Shown: piece after piece, positions 16,849 through 24,890 of the stretch
Layout of the letters: every line of letters starts with the position of its first letter
Numbering within the stretch: position 1 is the first letter of the stretch
Origin: Aquiluna sp.
Lineage (GTDB): Bacteria; Actinomycetota; Actinomycetes; Actinomycetales; Microbacteriaceae
DNA: 64,000 nt
Assembly (NCBI GenBank): GCA_028095925.1
Contig: JAOHCW010000001.1
Location: forward strand, 1-64,000
Reading direction: 5' to 3'
Notes under the pieces: model-generated
What the model was told of the DNA's origin: nothing
The model's input: the letters and a program-made list of their open reading frames with translations, nothing else
Database searches by the model: none
Program-made: the position numbers and the translations under genes

Positions 16849-18144
16849 ATGCTGAACAAAATTAGCGGTCATGAAGTTGACCGCCGTTTACTACTCAAGG
16901 GTGCCGCTGCCGGAGGTCTAGGAATTGCTGGCGCTACCATGCTGGCCGGGTGTGCGTCGGATTCAGGTCCTGTCACTTTTGGTGTTAGAACTGTTGACGA
17001 GTCACCGATGGCTCAGGCCCAGGCAATTGTCGATGCGTACACCGCGAAGACCGGTATCGAGGTCACGCCTAACTTTACAGAGTCGAACGCCTTCCAAAAC
17101 AATCTTTCCCAGTACCTGCAGGGAACTCCTGACGATGCTTTCCAGTGGATGGCCGGCTACCGCATGCAGTTCTTTGCTGACCAGGGTCTGCTCGTAGACA
17201 TCTCGGATGTTTGGGACGAGATCGGAGATCAGTTCTCTGATAGCTACAAGATTGCTTCGACTGGGTCCGATGGAAACCAGTATTTCTTGCCCCAAAGCTG
17301 GTACCCGTGGGGCCTTCACTTCCGCAAGTCAATGATGGCTGAAATCGGACTCAACCCAGAGGACATCTACAACTGGGACGACATGATGGCAGCCCTTGAG
17401 GAGCTCAAGGGCCAGGGCCTTATTGGGCTCGCATCCGCCGACAAGGGTGGCTGGGAGGCCATGGGAACCTTCGACATTCTGAATGCTCGTATCAACGGTT
17501 ATCAGTTCCACGTGGATCTGCTAGCCGGTCGCGAGAAGTGGACGGACGACAAGGTTAAGGAAGTTTTCCGACACTGGGAGATGTTGCTGCCTTACATGAA
17601 TACCAATGTCCTTGACCTCGAGTGGGACGGCGCAATGCAGCTACTCCTCCAGCGTCAAGCGGGACTCTTCATGAACGGTTCGTGGTTTGGGGCTAACTTC
17701 CTTGAGCAGAGCCAGGAAGACTACGATGACCTATGGATTGTTCCATTCCCTGAGATCAACCCTGACCACGGACGCGATACCATTGACGCTCCGCTGGACG
17801 GAATTGCAGTCGCAGCGAACGGTTCCAATGATGCCGGTGCTAAAGAGTTCGTGAAGTTTGCAGCATCGATCGAGGGAGTCGAAGCTCAGCTTTCGACAGG
17901 GATTCCTCTGACGAGCGCGAATAACCTGCAGGACACCAGTGCTTACGACCCATTCCAGAAGCAGCAGCTTGCTGTCATGGGAGAGGCTAAGTACATCACT
18001 CAGTTCCTAGACCGCGACACTCGCCCTGACTTCGCTGGCCCCGTTGTTGGACCAGCATTCCAGGATTGGTTCCGTGACCCATCGAACGTTGACTCAATTC
18101 TTGAGTCCATGCAGTCACAGTGGGACGCACTGCCTCCGCTATAA
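16849..18144 (+). CDS. Sugar ABC transporter substrate-binding lipoprotein
   Basis: 431 residues. The N-terminus has twin arginines (DRRLLLKGAAAGG) and a lipobox MLAGC (Cys35), suggesting a Tat-exported lipoprotein. The mature part is a family-1 solute-binding protein: FTESNAFQNNLSQYLQG, GLFMNGSWFGANFLEQ and DGIAVAANGSNDAGAKEFVKF are typical of carbohydrate binders. Two permease genes follow. The ligand is not known; a mono- or oligosaccharide is likely. Confidence 0.88.
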   Translation: MLNKISGHEVDRRLLLKGAAAGGLGIAGATMLAGCASDSGPVTFGVRTVDESPMAQAQAIVDAYTAKTGIEVTPNFTESNAFQNNLSQYLQGTPDDAFQWMAGYRMQFFADQGLLVDISDVWDEIGDQFSDSYKIASTGSDGNQYFLPQSWYPWGLHFRKSMMAEIGLNPEDIYNWDDMMAALEELKGQGLIGLASADKGGWEAMGTFDILNARINGYQFHVDLLAGREKWTDDKVKEVFRHWEMLLPYMNTNVLDLEWDGAMQLLLQRQAGLFMNGSWFGANFLEQSQEDYDDLWIVPFPEINPDHGRDTIDAPLDGIAVAANGSNDAGAKEFVKFAASIEGVEAQLSTGIPLTSANNLQDTSAYDPFQKQQLAVMGEAKYITQFLDRDTRPDFAGPVVGPAFQDWFRDPSNVDSILESMQSQWDALPPL

Positions 18145-18169
18145 GCAGAGGTAGATAGCAACAAGGAGT

Positions 18170-19093
18170 ATGTCGGTAGAGACGGCGGCGCCGAGCGGGA
18201 AACAGGTTGCTCGGCGCCGCCGCTTCTTTTCGCGGCAGGACAAGATAACACTCGGGTTCTTTATTGGAATCCCAACTTTTCTTCACGTAGCACTTGTATG
18301 GTTTCCGGCAATTGCCACCATTGGGCTCTCTTTCACTTACTGGACAGGCATTCGGCTTGAGGACATTACTTGGGCTGGGCTCGCTAACTATGAAAACATC
18401 TTTTTCAACACACCGATTTTTTGGGACGCTCTCCGCAACAACACAATTTGGATTCTTTGGTTCTTCTTCATAGCGACGCCATTGGGCGTACTACTTGCAT
18501 ACCAAATTGATCGCGAGATTCGTGGGCACAAGCTTTATCAGTCTGCCTACTTCTTACCGGTGGTGCTTTCGCTCGCGGTAACAGGAATTATCTGGAACTT
18601 TTTGCTTCGTCCAGACGGGTTTGTGAATGGTCTTCTTGGGCTTCCGATTTCGGAGGCAATCTCCTTCTTTGGAGATGAGCGCTACAACATTTGGGTAATC
18701 ATGATCATGGCCTCATGGCGCCACATTGGCTACATCATGCTTCTTTACTTGGCAGGACTCAAGGCCGTAGACGGAGCGCTTCGTGAGGCTGCAACCATCG
18801 ACGGCGCTACGGAGTGGCAGACTTTCCGCAAGGTTGTCTTCCCGGCAATGAAGCCTGTAAACATCATCGTCATTGTGATCACCATCATCGAATCCCTCAG
18901 GGCCTTCGACATGGTTTATATCATCTACGGCTCCTCGGGCGGCATGCCAATTCTGGGAGTTCTTGTATTCAATAACATTGCCGGTGAGGGAGCATCCATG
19001 AAGGGGGCGGCCTATGCCGTTATTCTCTTCTTGCTCTCCATTGTGCCGATTATCACCTATCTGCAGCAGCAGTTTAAGGATGATGTTCGATGA
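18170..19093 (+). CDS. Sugar ABC transporter permease (MalF/LacF-like)
   Basis: 307 residues with six predicted membrane helices. The EAA loop LREAATIDGATEWQTFRKVV, which contacts the ATPase, identifies it as a binding-protein-dependent permease. A GC-rich basic N-terminus (GKQVARRRRFFSRQDK) is cytoplasmic. An AAGGAG lies six bases before the start. Overlaps the second permease gene by four bases (ATGA). Confidence 0.88.
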   Translation: MSVETAAPSGKQVARRRRFFSRQDKITLGFFIGIPTFLHVALVWFPAIATIGLSFTYWTGIRLEDITWAGLANYENIFFNTPIFWDALRNNTIWILWFFFIATPLGVLLAYQIDREIRGHKLYQSAYFLPVVLSLAVTGIIWNFLLRPDGFVNGLLGLPISEAISFFGDERYNIWVIMIMASWRHIGYIMLLYLAGLKAVDGALREAATIDGATEWQTFRKVVFPAMKPVNIIVIVITIIESLRAFDMVYIIYGSSGGMPILGVLVFNNIAGEGASMKGAAYAVILFLLSIVPIITYLQQQFKDDVR

Positions 19094-19992
19094 CAACCAC
19101 TGTGAAGGTTCCGAAGCTTCCTAAGCGTAAGAAGAGGCTCTACGCCCAGGACATCAAAGACCGCTTTATTTCGATTTTCATCGGCATTTTTGCTGTGGTC
19201 TGGGTCTTCCCAATTGTTTGGACACTTTGGTCAAGCTTGAGGCCATACTCCGAAATACGTGCGGGAGGCGTGTTTTCTCCGCCACAAGAGCTTGGGGTGT
19301 TTAACTATGCCAGCGCTATCGACCGTATGGAGCTTCCGACGTACTTCACCAACACGGTATTAATTACATTGCCAGCCGTATTTCTTATTCTCTTGCTGGG
19401 CTCGCTGATTGCCTTTGTCGTCACAAGGTATTCATTCAAGTTCAATGTCGCAATGCTCTTGCTGTTCACTGCGGGAAACCTGTTGCCTCCCCAGCTGGTC
19501 TTCATTCCCGTTTTCAAGCTTTACCTGCTCCTTGGAGATTTGGTTGGGGACAGAAGATTCCTTTATGACAATCACTGGGGAGTGATCCTTATTCACGTCG
19601 CTTTCCAGATGGGCTTTGCTACGTTCGTCCTCTCTTCCTATATGAAGACCATCCCCAAGGAAATCTCCGAGTCTGCGATGGTTGACGGCGCCAGCGTCTT
19701 CACTCACTATTTCAGGGTTATGCTGCCCCTTCTCAGGCCTCCGCTAGCAAGCCTTGGTGTGTTAATGATCACCTGGATCTACAATGACTTCTTCTGGGCG
19801 CTGGTCTTGATGTCTACCGACAACAAGAGACCAATTACCTCCGCACTCGGAAGGCTTACCGGTGAATTCGTGACGGACTATAACCTTCTTGCCGCAGGAG
19901 CGATGATTGCTGCTTTGCCAACTTTGATTGTGTTCTTCGTGCTCCGAAAGCAATTTGTTGGTGGTCTAACTCTTGGCTCGACAAAGGGTTAG
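19090..19992 (+). CDS. Sugar ABC transporter permease (MalG/LacG-like)
   Basis: 300 residues, six predicted helices, with the EAA loop ISESAMVDGASVFTHYFRVM. It forms the heterodimeric channel with the preceding gene. No ATP-binding gene follows; actinobacterial sugar importers often share a general MsmK-type ATPase encoded elsewhere, which I assume here. Confidence 0.88.
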   Translation: MTTTVKVPKLPKRKKRLYAQDIKDRFISIFIGIFAVVWVFPIVWTLWSSLRPYSEIRAGGVFSPPQELGVFNYASAIDRMELPTYFTNTVLITLPAVFLILLLGSLIAFVVTRYSFKFNVAMLLLFTAGNLLPPQLVFIPVFKLYLLLGDLVGDRRFLYDNHWGVILIHVAFQMGFATFVLSSYMKTIPKEISESAMVDGASVFTHYFRVMLPLLRPPLASLGVLMITWIYNDFFWALVLMSTDNKRPITSALGRLTGEFVTDYNLLAAGAMIAALPTLIVFFVLRKQFVGGLTLGSTKG

Positions 19993-20064
19993 TCGGGCCA
20001 ACTTACTCAGAAATCTAATTGCCTCGCTTAGGGTTGCGTAGGTAAGCCACCGAGGAGGCAGTTT

Positions 20065-20463
20065 TTGGACTTTCAAAGAGCGCTCAGGTCCTTTTGGAAG
20101 CGCTATCGAGACTTTAGGGGTCGCTCCAGGCGATCAGAGTATTGGTTCATTCAGCTGTTCTTGGTTGTCACAAACATTGCCGTCGCAATTATTGACCTGG
20201 CACTCATGGGTTGGGATGTCGACCGCTTCATAGCTAACGGTGGCGGTGGGATCGTCGGACTTGTCTGGATTCTTGTGACAATCGTGCCAGCCCTTGCTGT
20301 GTTGGTTAGAAGGCTGCACGACACCGGAAAGAGCGGCTGGTGGGCACTGGTTGGCTTCCTGCCGCTGGTTGGAGCAGTCGTACTGCTCGTTTTTACTGTG
20401 ACTGACTCGTCGCCAGGAGAGAATAAGTTTGGCCTTTATCCCAAGGAAAGCTCGGACGCTTAG
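20065..20463 (+). CDS. DUF805 family membrane protein
   Basis: 132 residues. FRGRSRRSEYWFIQLF near the start, LVRRLHDTGKSGWWAL and the end PGENKFGLYP are the DUF805 signature. Three to four membrane helices are expected. The start is a TTG with GAGGAGG six bases before. Function of the family is not established. Converges on the P450 gene with a four-base overlap. Confidence 0.85.
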   Translation: MDFQRALRSFWKRYRDFRGRSRRSEYWFIQLFLVVTNIAVAIIDLALMGWDVDRFIANGGGGIVGLVWILVTIVPALAVLVRRLHDTGKSGWWALVGFLPLVGAVVLLVFTVTDSSPGENKFGLYPKESSDA

Positions 20464-21647
20464 CCTGCGGTCACCGGCACGCTTTCGTAGCCACGCAAAA
20501 CGAACGTTGGCCTTCGGCTTGGCTCTGCAGCCAGCTCTATGTTCTCGAATGCCTCAAGCAGCATAGGTAATGAAGTTGCCATCTCCATGCGCGCTAGAGG
20601 TGCACCAATGCAAAAGTGAATGCCCGCTCCGAAGCCAATGTGGGGGTTTGGGGAGCGGCTTAGATTTAGTTCGTCAGCGTCTTCAAATATCGTTTCGTCT
20701 CGATTTGCACTTCCTAAGAGAGCCGCTATCTTCGCACCTTCAGGAACTATCACTCCGCCCACCTCAGTGTCCTCAGTGGCGGTTCGCTCAAATAGATGAA
20801 GCGGAGCGTCAAACCTTAGGAACTCATCAACCGCAGTTTCGGCCCTGGCCCTGGGATTAGCTACTAAGTCTTGCCACTGGCTAGGTGCCTTCATGGCAGC
20901 CACCATGCCATTGCCAAACCCATTGACGCTTGCCTCGTGACCTGCATTTAGAAGCAGTACGCAGGTGGCAATTAGCTCTCGTGCAGAGAGCTTCTCGCCT
21001 TCCTCTTCGACAAGTGCAAGCTCCGATATCAGATCGCTACCCGGGCTCTTCTTTCTATCTACCATCAGGCCGTGCACATAAGCGGCAAACTCATCGCTGG
21101 CCTTTCTGGCCTCTGCCTTCTCCTGCTCACTTGGGGATGGCTCATACATCTTCACAATCGCCTGTGACCAGGGCCTTAGCAGGTGCTCATCGCTCTCGGG
21201 AAAGCCCAGCAGTTCTGCTATAACCATCACAGGAAGGGGCTCTGCGAAGTCCGCGATTAGATCAAACTGACCTGTGCCACCAAGGTTTTCTTGAATGCGA
21301 TCTAGGAGTCTCTTTGTGATGCGCTCGACATCTGGTCTTAGTCCTTCAATCCGCTTGGGGTTGAATGCCTTCATAACCAGTGAGCGAAGTCTGGTGTGTT
21401 TGGGGGGTTCCGAGTCAAGAATCGAGTCTGCGTGAAGATAGTTGAAGGTCTCCCAGTCAGTCTCTGGTTCCTTGGGAGTAAAGATGCGCCCGAGCGTTCT
21501 GGTTCGCAATACCTTGCTGGCGTCCTTGTATTTTGCGGCTAGAAATAGCTGGCTTTCTTCGTGCCATACAGGACCCTCTTGCTTGCGCAGCTCCGCTAGC
21601 TGCGGATATGGATTCGCTACAAATTCGGGGTCGGTGAAACTAAACAT
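20460..21647 (-). CDS. Cytochrome P450
   Basis: 395 residues, usual size for a soluble bacterial P450. The haem-thiolate motif FGAGIHFCIGAPLARME is near residue 345, the K-helix ExxR is EFLRF, and the I-helix AGHEAS carries the oxygen-activating residues. It starts eight bases inside the end of the nitroreductase gene, so the two are translationally coupled. Redox partners are not adjacent. Substrate unknown. Confidence 0.9.
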   Translation of the reverse strand: MFSFTDPEFVANPYPQLAELRKQEGPVWHEESQLFLAAKYKDASKVLRTRTLGRIFTPKEPETDWETFNYLHADSILDSEPPKHTRLRSLVMKAFNPKRIEGLRPDVERITKRLLDRIQENLGGTGQFDLIADFAEPLPVMVIAELLGFPESDEHLLRPWSQAIVKMYEPSPSEQEKAEARKASDEFAAYVHGLMVDRKKSPGSDLISELALVEEEGEKLSARELIATCVLLLNAGHEASVNGFGNGMVAAMKAPSQWQDLVANPRARAETAVDEFLRFDAPLHLFERTATEDTEVGGVIVPEGAKIAALLGSANRDETIFEDADELNLSRSPNPHIGFGAGIHFCIGAPLARMEMATSLPMLLEAFENIELAAEPSRRPTFVLRGYESVPVTAG

Positions 21648-22371
21648 CTTTGAGCTTGATGTCCTGAATTGGCAGCCGCTCTGCCTCGAAAGAGTTCACC
21701 TTGTGATCTGACGGGTAGCCAATGGCTATACCGCAGAGGAGTTTGTAGCCCTTGGGAATCTGAAACTGCTTTCTGATTGGGTCCGCCCAAAGGGCAACCG
21801 CTCCCTGCGCACAGGTTCCGAGCCCCCTGGCGTGGGCACCAAGCATTAGGTTTTGCATAAACAGCCCGGCATCAGAGACCGAGTACTCACCGAGGCCTTT
21901 GTGGGTGAAGATGAAAAGTTCAACCGGAGCACCAAAGAACTCATAGTTTCTTGCCCATTGGGCTTGTCTAGCCACGTGGTCATCACGCTTGATTCCAAGT
22001 AACCCGTAGAGTTCTGAGCCAACTCGCTGTTGTCTTGGGACAAGCTCTTTCGGGTAGGGGCGAAAGACGCGGTAGTCGCTTTTGGGGAGTCCGAAGCGAG
22101 TGAAGAAGAGTTTGATTTTGCCCCAGGTGCCACCTCTCAGGGCCTTAGCTGCTGCCTCCCACCTGGCAAGAAGGTCTTTGCTGATTTGGGCCCGCTTTTC
22201 ACCTGTGGCGATGCCGACTAGGTAGGGACGAGTGTTTGACCAAGAGGGGGCGGTCATTGCATCCTCAAGTAGCTCATCGATGAGCCGGCTTGGGACAGGT
22301 GTTTCTAGGAAATCTCTTGTGGTTCTGCGAGATGCGACAAACTGGCCCCAGTCGTCTCTAGATACAGCCAC
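21640..22371 (-). CDS. Nitroreductase-family FMN oxidoreductase
   Basis: 243 residues. SRRTTRDFLETPVP at the N-terminus, APSWSNTRPY, DAGLFMQNLMLGAHARGLGTCAQ and CGIAIGYP are the FMN-binding blocks of the nitroreductase family. GTG start without a clear ribosome binding site, nine bases after the stop of a 37-codon reading frame, so coupled translation is likely. It precedes the overlapping P450 gene; the pair probably acts in one pathway. Confidence 0.85.
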   Translation of the reverse strand: MAVSRDDWGQFVASRRTTRDFLETPVPSRLIDELLEDAMTAPSWSNTRPYLVGIATGEKRAQISKDLLARWEAAAKALRGGTWGKIKLFFTRFGLPKSDYRVFRPYPKELVPRQQRVGSELYGLLGIKRDDHVARQAQWARNYEFFGAPVELFIFTHKGLGEYSVSDAGLFMQNLMLGAHARGLGTCAQGAVALWADPIRKQFQIPKGYKLLCGIAIGYPSDHKVNSFEAERLPIQDIKLKDV

Positions 22372-22380
22372 AGAGGAAGA

Positions 22381-22494
22381 CTAGCGATAGTTTGCTAGGA
22401 AACTGGGGAATGCGGCTCCGATGATAAGCATCACAGGAACAGTGAGTGTTAGTGCGAGGATCTGAATCAGATCCCAGTCAATCTTTTTTCTCAA
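22381..22494 (-). CDS. 37-residue single-helix membrane peptide
   Basis: A reading frame from TTG 22494 with GGAGAG just upstream encodes a basic N-terminus (MRKKIDWD), one membrane helix rich in Leu/Ile/Val (about residues 9-29) and a short tail SFLANYR. It sits between the rhodopsin terminator and the nitroreductase gene on the same strand, nine bases before the latter. The charge pattern predicts the N-terminus inside. It could be a real small membrane protein or a translational-coupling leader; no family is recognised. Confidence 0.5.
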   Translation of the reverse strand: MRKKIDWDLIQILALTLTVPVMLIIGAAFPSFLANYR

Positions 22495-22515
22495 TCTCTC
22501 TCCTTTGGTAAAGAA

Positions 22516-22543
22516 AAGGGGCGCAGGTTTCCCTGCGCCCCTT
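22516..22543 (-). terminator. Rho-independent terminator of the rhodopsin gene
   Basis: AAGGGGCGCAGG pairs perfectly with CCTGCGCCCCTT (12 bp, loop of four bases), followed on the minus strand by TTCTTT. It lies 11 bases after the rhodopsin stop and separates it from the small peptide-nitroreductase-P450 genes. Confidence 0.8.
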
Positions 22544-22554
22544 CACTTATGTTA

Positions 22555-23313
22555 TTAGTCCTTGAACTCAGCCTTAGCGAATTCCTTGTCTTCCTCACCA
22601 CTCTTGATGCGAGCGATGGTGAAGATCATCAGACCGAATAGACACTTCGCCAAGATGTCGGCGATGGTGTAACCGGTCTCACGAAGCACGAAGCTGGTCT
22701 CGTCGAAACCAGTTGCGTTCATGTTTGCGATGAAGGCGATTGGGTAAACACCCCAGGTTGCGAGAAGAAGAAGACGTAGCTCCTTGATCTTGCGCTGTAC
22801 AGCCTCGCTCTGACGCTCGAGGCTCTTACCGAGCTCAACGAACAGTACGTAGAGGATGTATAGGAATGGGATGGTTGAAAGCAGACCCCAAACCGAAGGC
22901 GCTAGGCCCATGGTCATGCCGGAGTCTCCTGGGTAACCCAGAGCGATCATCAGTGCTGCTGCTGGCACTAGGCGGACGAGCAGTGAGCTCTGTGCCTGGC
23001 GAGCTAGCGCGAGAACTGCAACGGTCTCAACCAGTAGCAGTGGAACAGTTAGGAACCAGTCAACGTAACGGTAGCCAACGTTGTAGGAGGCTCCTGCTAC
23101 TGCGTCTGGACCGAATGCGTGGACAAAGCTGTCGAACATTCTGAAGTAGTGGTAAGCGGCGATCGCCGTAACCGTTGCCGAGACCATGACAGCCATGCGG
23201 TAACGGGGGAGAACACGCTCACGTGCTACGAGAAGAAAGGTGGTAGTAAACAGCATGCTCGCAATTCCAAGCGAGAGCATGTTGAAGACTACGTTATAAC
23301 CTTCTGCACTCAT
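22555..23313 (-). CDS. Actinorhodopsin, light-driven proton pump
   Basis: 252 residues, seven helices. Helix C reads RYVDWFLTVPLLLVE: Asp85 (proton acceptor), Thr89 and Glu96 (donor) correspond to D97/T101/E108 of proteorhodopsin, the pattern of an outward proton pump. Leu93 falls at the spectral-tuning position (105), where Leu means green absorption. Lys223 in helix G (ADILAKCLFG) is the retinal Schiff-base lysine; His55 matches the conserved helix-B His. Gly143 in helix E (VWGLLSTIPF) matches by hand alignment the site that is Phe152 in proteorhodopsin and a small residue in carotenoid-binding pumps. A structured leader precedes the gene. Confidence 0.97.
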   Translation of the reverse strand: MSAEGYNVVFNMLSLGIASMLFTTTFLLVARERVLPRYRMAVMVSATVTAIAAYHYFRMFDSFVHAFGPDAVAGASYNVGYRYVDWFLTVPLLLVETVAVLALARQAQSSLLVRLVPAAALMIALGYPGDSGMTMGLAPSVWGLLSTIPFLYILYVLFVELGKSLERQSEAVQRKIKELRLLLLATWGVYPIAFIANMNATGFDETSFVLRETGYTIADILAKCLFGLMIFTIARIKSGEEDKEFAKAEFKD

Positions 23314-23335
23314 TTATATTTTTCCTTTCGGCCTT

Positions 23336-23416
23336 TAGGTGTAGGCCGACTCGGAAGCGAATCGAGATCTTCGAACAGCTTCTTCGCTGACCTACACATA
23401 ATTCAAACTACACCTA
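23336..23416 (-). promoter_or_regulatory. Structured leader of the rhodopsin gene with alternative stems
   Basis: Two competing pairings exist upstream of the rhodopsin start. CTACACCTA (23408-23416) can pair with TAGGTGTAG (23336-23344); or CCTACAC (23391-23397) can pair with GTGTAGG (23339-23345). Both use the same proximal strand. An inner AGCGAA/TTCGCT stem fits inside. The gene's AAAGGA ribosome binding site follows just downstream. The transcription start is not known, so whether the distal arm is transcribed is unclear. Confidence 0.5.
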
Positions 23417-23456
23417 TTCTGAGAAAATCCTGATAAATGTAACGTTTTGGTAACTG

Positions 23457-23927
23457 CTAATAACCAAGAATTAATTTTCCTGCGGCCAGCTCCTCCATGG
23501 AGCCCGTGAAGAAAAACTCAATGTATTGGGGACCCTTGGCAGTGAGCGTCAAAAGTCCCCGCATGGATTCAACCCTTGAGCCGGCTTCGCTCCTGAGCTC
23601 GAACCAAAACTCCCTCGTGCCCAGTGCTAAACCGTGATTGATCACCTGGAGCCGGGCGTTGACTCCAAACTCGTTTTCTTCAAGAACTAGCTCGTCGGTT
23701 ACTTCGAGACCGCCTGCGATTCCCAAGTTCCCGCAGCTAGCAATTTCGCAATAGGTAACGCTTTGAGGATCGAGTTGCTTGAGGGTTGCCCGCTGAGCGT
23801 CTAGCTCCAGCTGGCTACTCAGAGGAACCAGCGCCAACAGGGCAACAATTACACCAAGCCACATCGTGATCTGCTGACCCCTTGGGGTAGTTAGCCATGG
23901 TCTTTTCAAAGGAACCTCTTCGAACAA
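23457..23927 (-). CDS. Hypothetical membrane-anchored protein
   Basis: 156 residues from TTG. One membrane helix at about residues 20-38 (ITMWLGVIVALLALVPL) is followed by a predicted extracytoplasmic, beta-rich domain with a Cys pair (YCEIASCGN). No family recognised. It lies about 140 bases upstream of the rhodopsin gene on the same strand and is divergent from psuG. A link to rhodopsin is only positional. Confidence 0.6.
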   Translation of the reverse strand: MFEEVPLKRPWLTTPRGQQITMWLGVIVALLALVPLSSQLELDAQRATLKQLDPQSVTYCEIASCGNLGIAGGLEVTDELVLEENEFGVNARLQVINHGLALGTREFWFELRSEAGSRVESMRGLLTLTAKGPQYIEFFFTGSMEELAAGKLILGY

Positions 23928-23981
23928 ACAATAGTGATTTGCGGGCTAGGTGAGGGTTTTAGACTCGGCTAGCCTTGTGGG

Positions 23982-24890
23982 GTGCAAGATGCTGGAATCA
24001 AAATACATCCCGAGGTAGCGGCAGCAATCTCCGAGGGGGCAGCTGTTGTTGCCCTGGAGTCGACCATCATCTCCCACGGCCTTCCTCGTCCTCAGAATCT
24101 TCTTGCCGCCAGGGCCTTCGAGGAACTCTTGCGAGCCCAAAACGTTGTGCCCGCAACCATTGCCGTTATTGACGGCACCCCAACCGTTGGCTTGGCAGAG
24201 GATGAGCTCGAGCTAATTGCTAACGAGGACATACCCAAGGCATCGGTTAGAGACCTGCCAATTCTTCGGGCCAAGGGCCTAAGTGGCGCAACCACGGTTG
24301 CAGCCACCGCCTATCTGGCAGCCAAGGCTGGCGTGAGGGTATTTGCAACCGGCGGCCTAGGCGGTGTTCATCGCGGAGCGAGTGAGACCTTTGATGAGTC
24401 GGCAGACCTCACCACCTTGGCCAGCGCACCGGTTGTTGTTGTGAGTGCGGGCGTCAAAAGTGTTCTGGACATCGGTGCAACGCTTGAGCGTTTGGAAAGC
24501 CTGAGCATCCCCGTGGTTGGCTATCGGACGGAGATCTTTCCCGCCTTTTGGCTGCCAACCTCTGAGTTTTTTCTTGACTGGAGGGTGGATGGTCCTGGGC
24601 AAGCGGCGGAGGTATTTAGGGCGTTGCAGGCCCAGGGTTCAAAGTCAGCACTCGTAGTTGCAAACCCCGTGCCAGCTGCGGAGGCATGGGACAAGTCAGA
24701 GCACGACGCCGTTTTGGAGAAGGCCTTTGCGGCAGCCGATGCCCAGGGGGTTAGGGGCAAGGAGGTCACTCCGTTCCTTTTGCAGTTCATCGTTGAGGCT
24801 TCGGGCGGCAGGTCACTGGAAGTGAATCTCAGTCTGGCTAGGAACAATGTCAGCGTTGCAGGCGAAATCGCCAGATCGCTCGCGAACTAA
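23982..24890 (+). CDS. psuG: Pseudouridine-5'-phosphate glycosidase
   Basis: 302 residues matching PsuG over its length: AVVALESTIISHGLPRPQN, AVIDGTPTVGL, GATTVAATAYLAAKAGVRVF, FATGGLGGVHRG and VSAGVKSVLDIGATLE. The enzyme reversibly cleaves pseudouridine 5'-phosphate to uracil and ribose 5-phosphate. GTG start. Overlaps the kinase gene (TAATG), giving the standard two-step pseudouridine salvage pair. No dedicated transporter is adjacent. Confidence 0.93.
   Translation: MQDAGIKIHPEVAAAISEGAAVVALESTIISHGLPRPQNLLAARAFEELLRAQNVVPATIAVIDGTPTVGLAEDELELIANEDIPKASVRDLPILRAKGLSGATTVAATAYLAAKAGVRVFATGGLGGVHRGASETFDESADLTTLASAPVVVVSAGVKSVLDIGATLERLESLSIPVVGYRTEIFPAFWLPTSEFFLDWRVDGPGQAAEVFRALQAQGSKSALVVANPVPAAEAWDKSEHDAVLEKAFAAADAQGVRGKEVTPFLLQFIVEASGGRSLEVNLSLARNNVSVAGEIARSLAN

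Noticed and set aside
23119-23433. 104-codon plus-strand frame across the rhodopsin start and leader
   Set aside because: Antisense to the rhodopsin N-terminus, no motif, composition of a shadow frame; the leader structure explains the conserved-looking bases.
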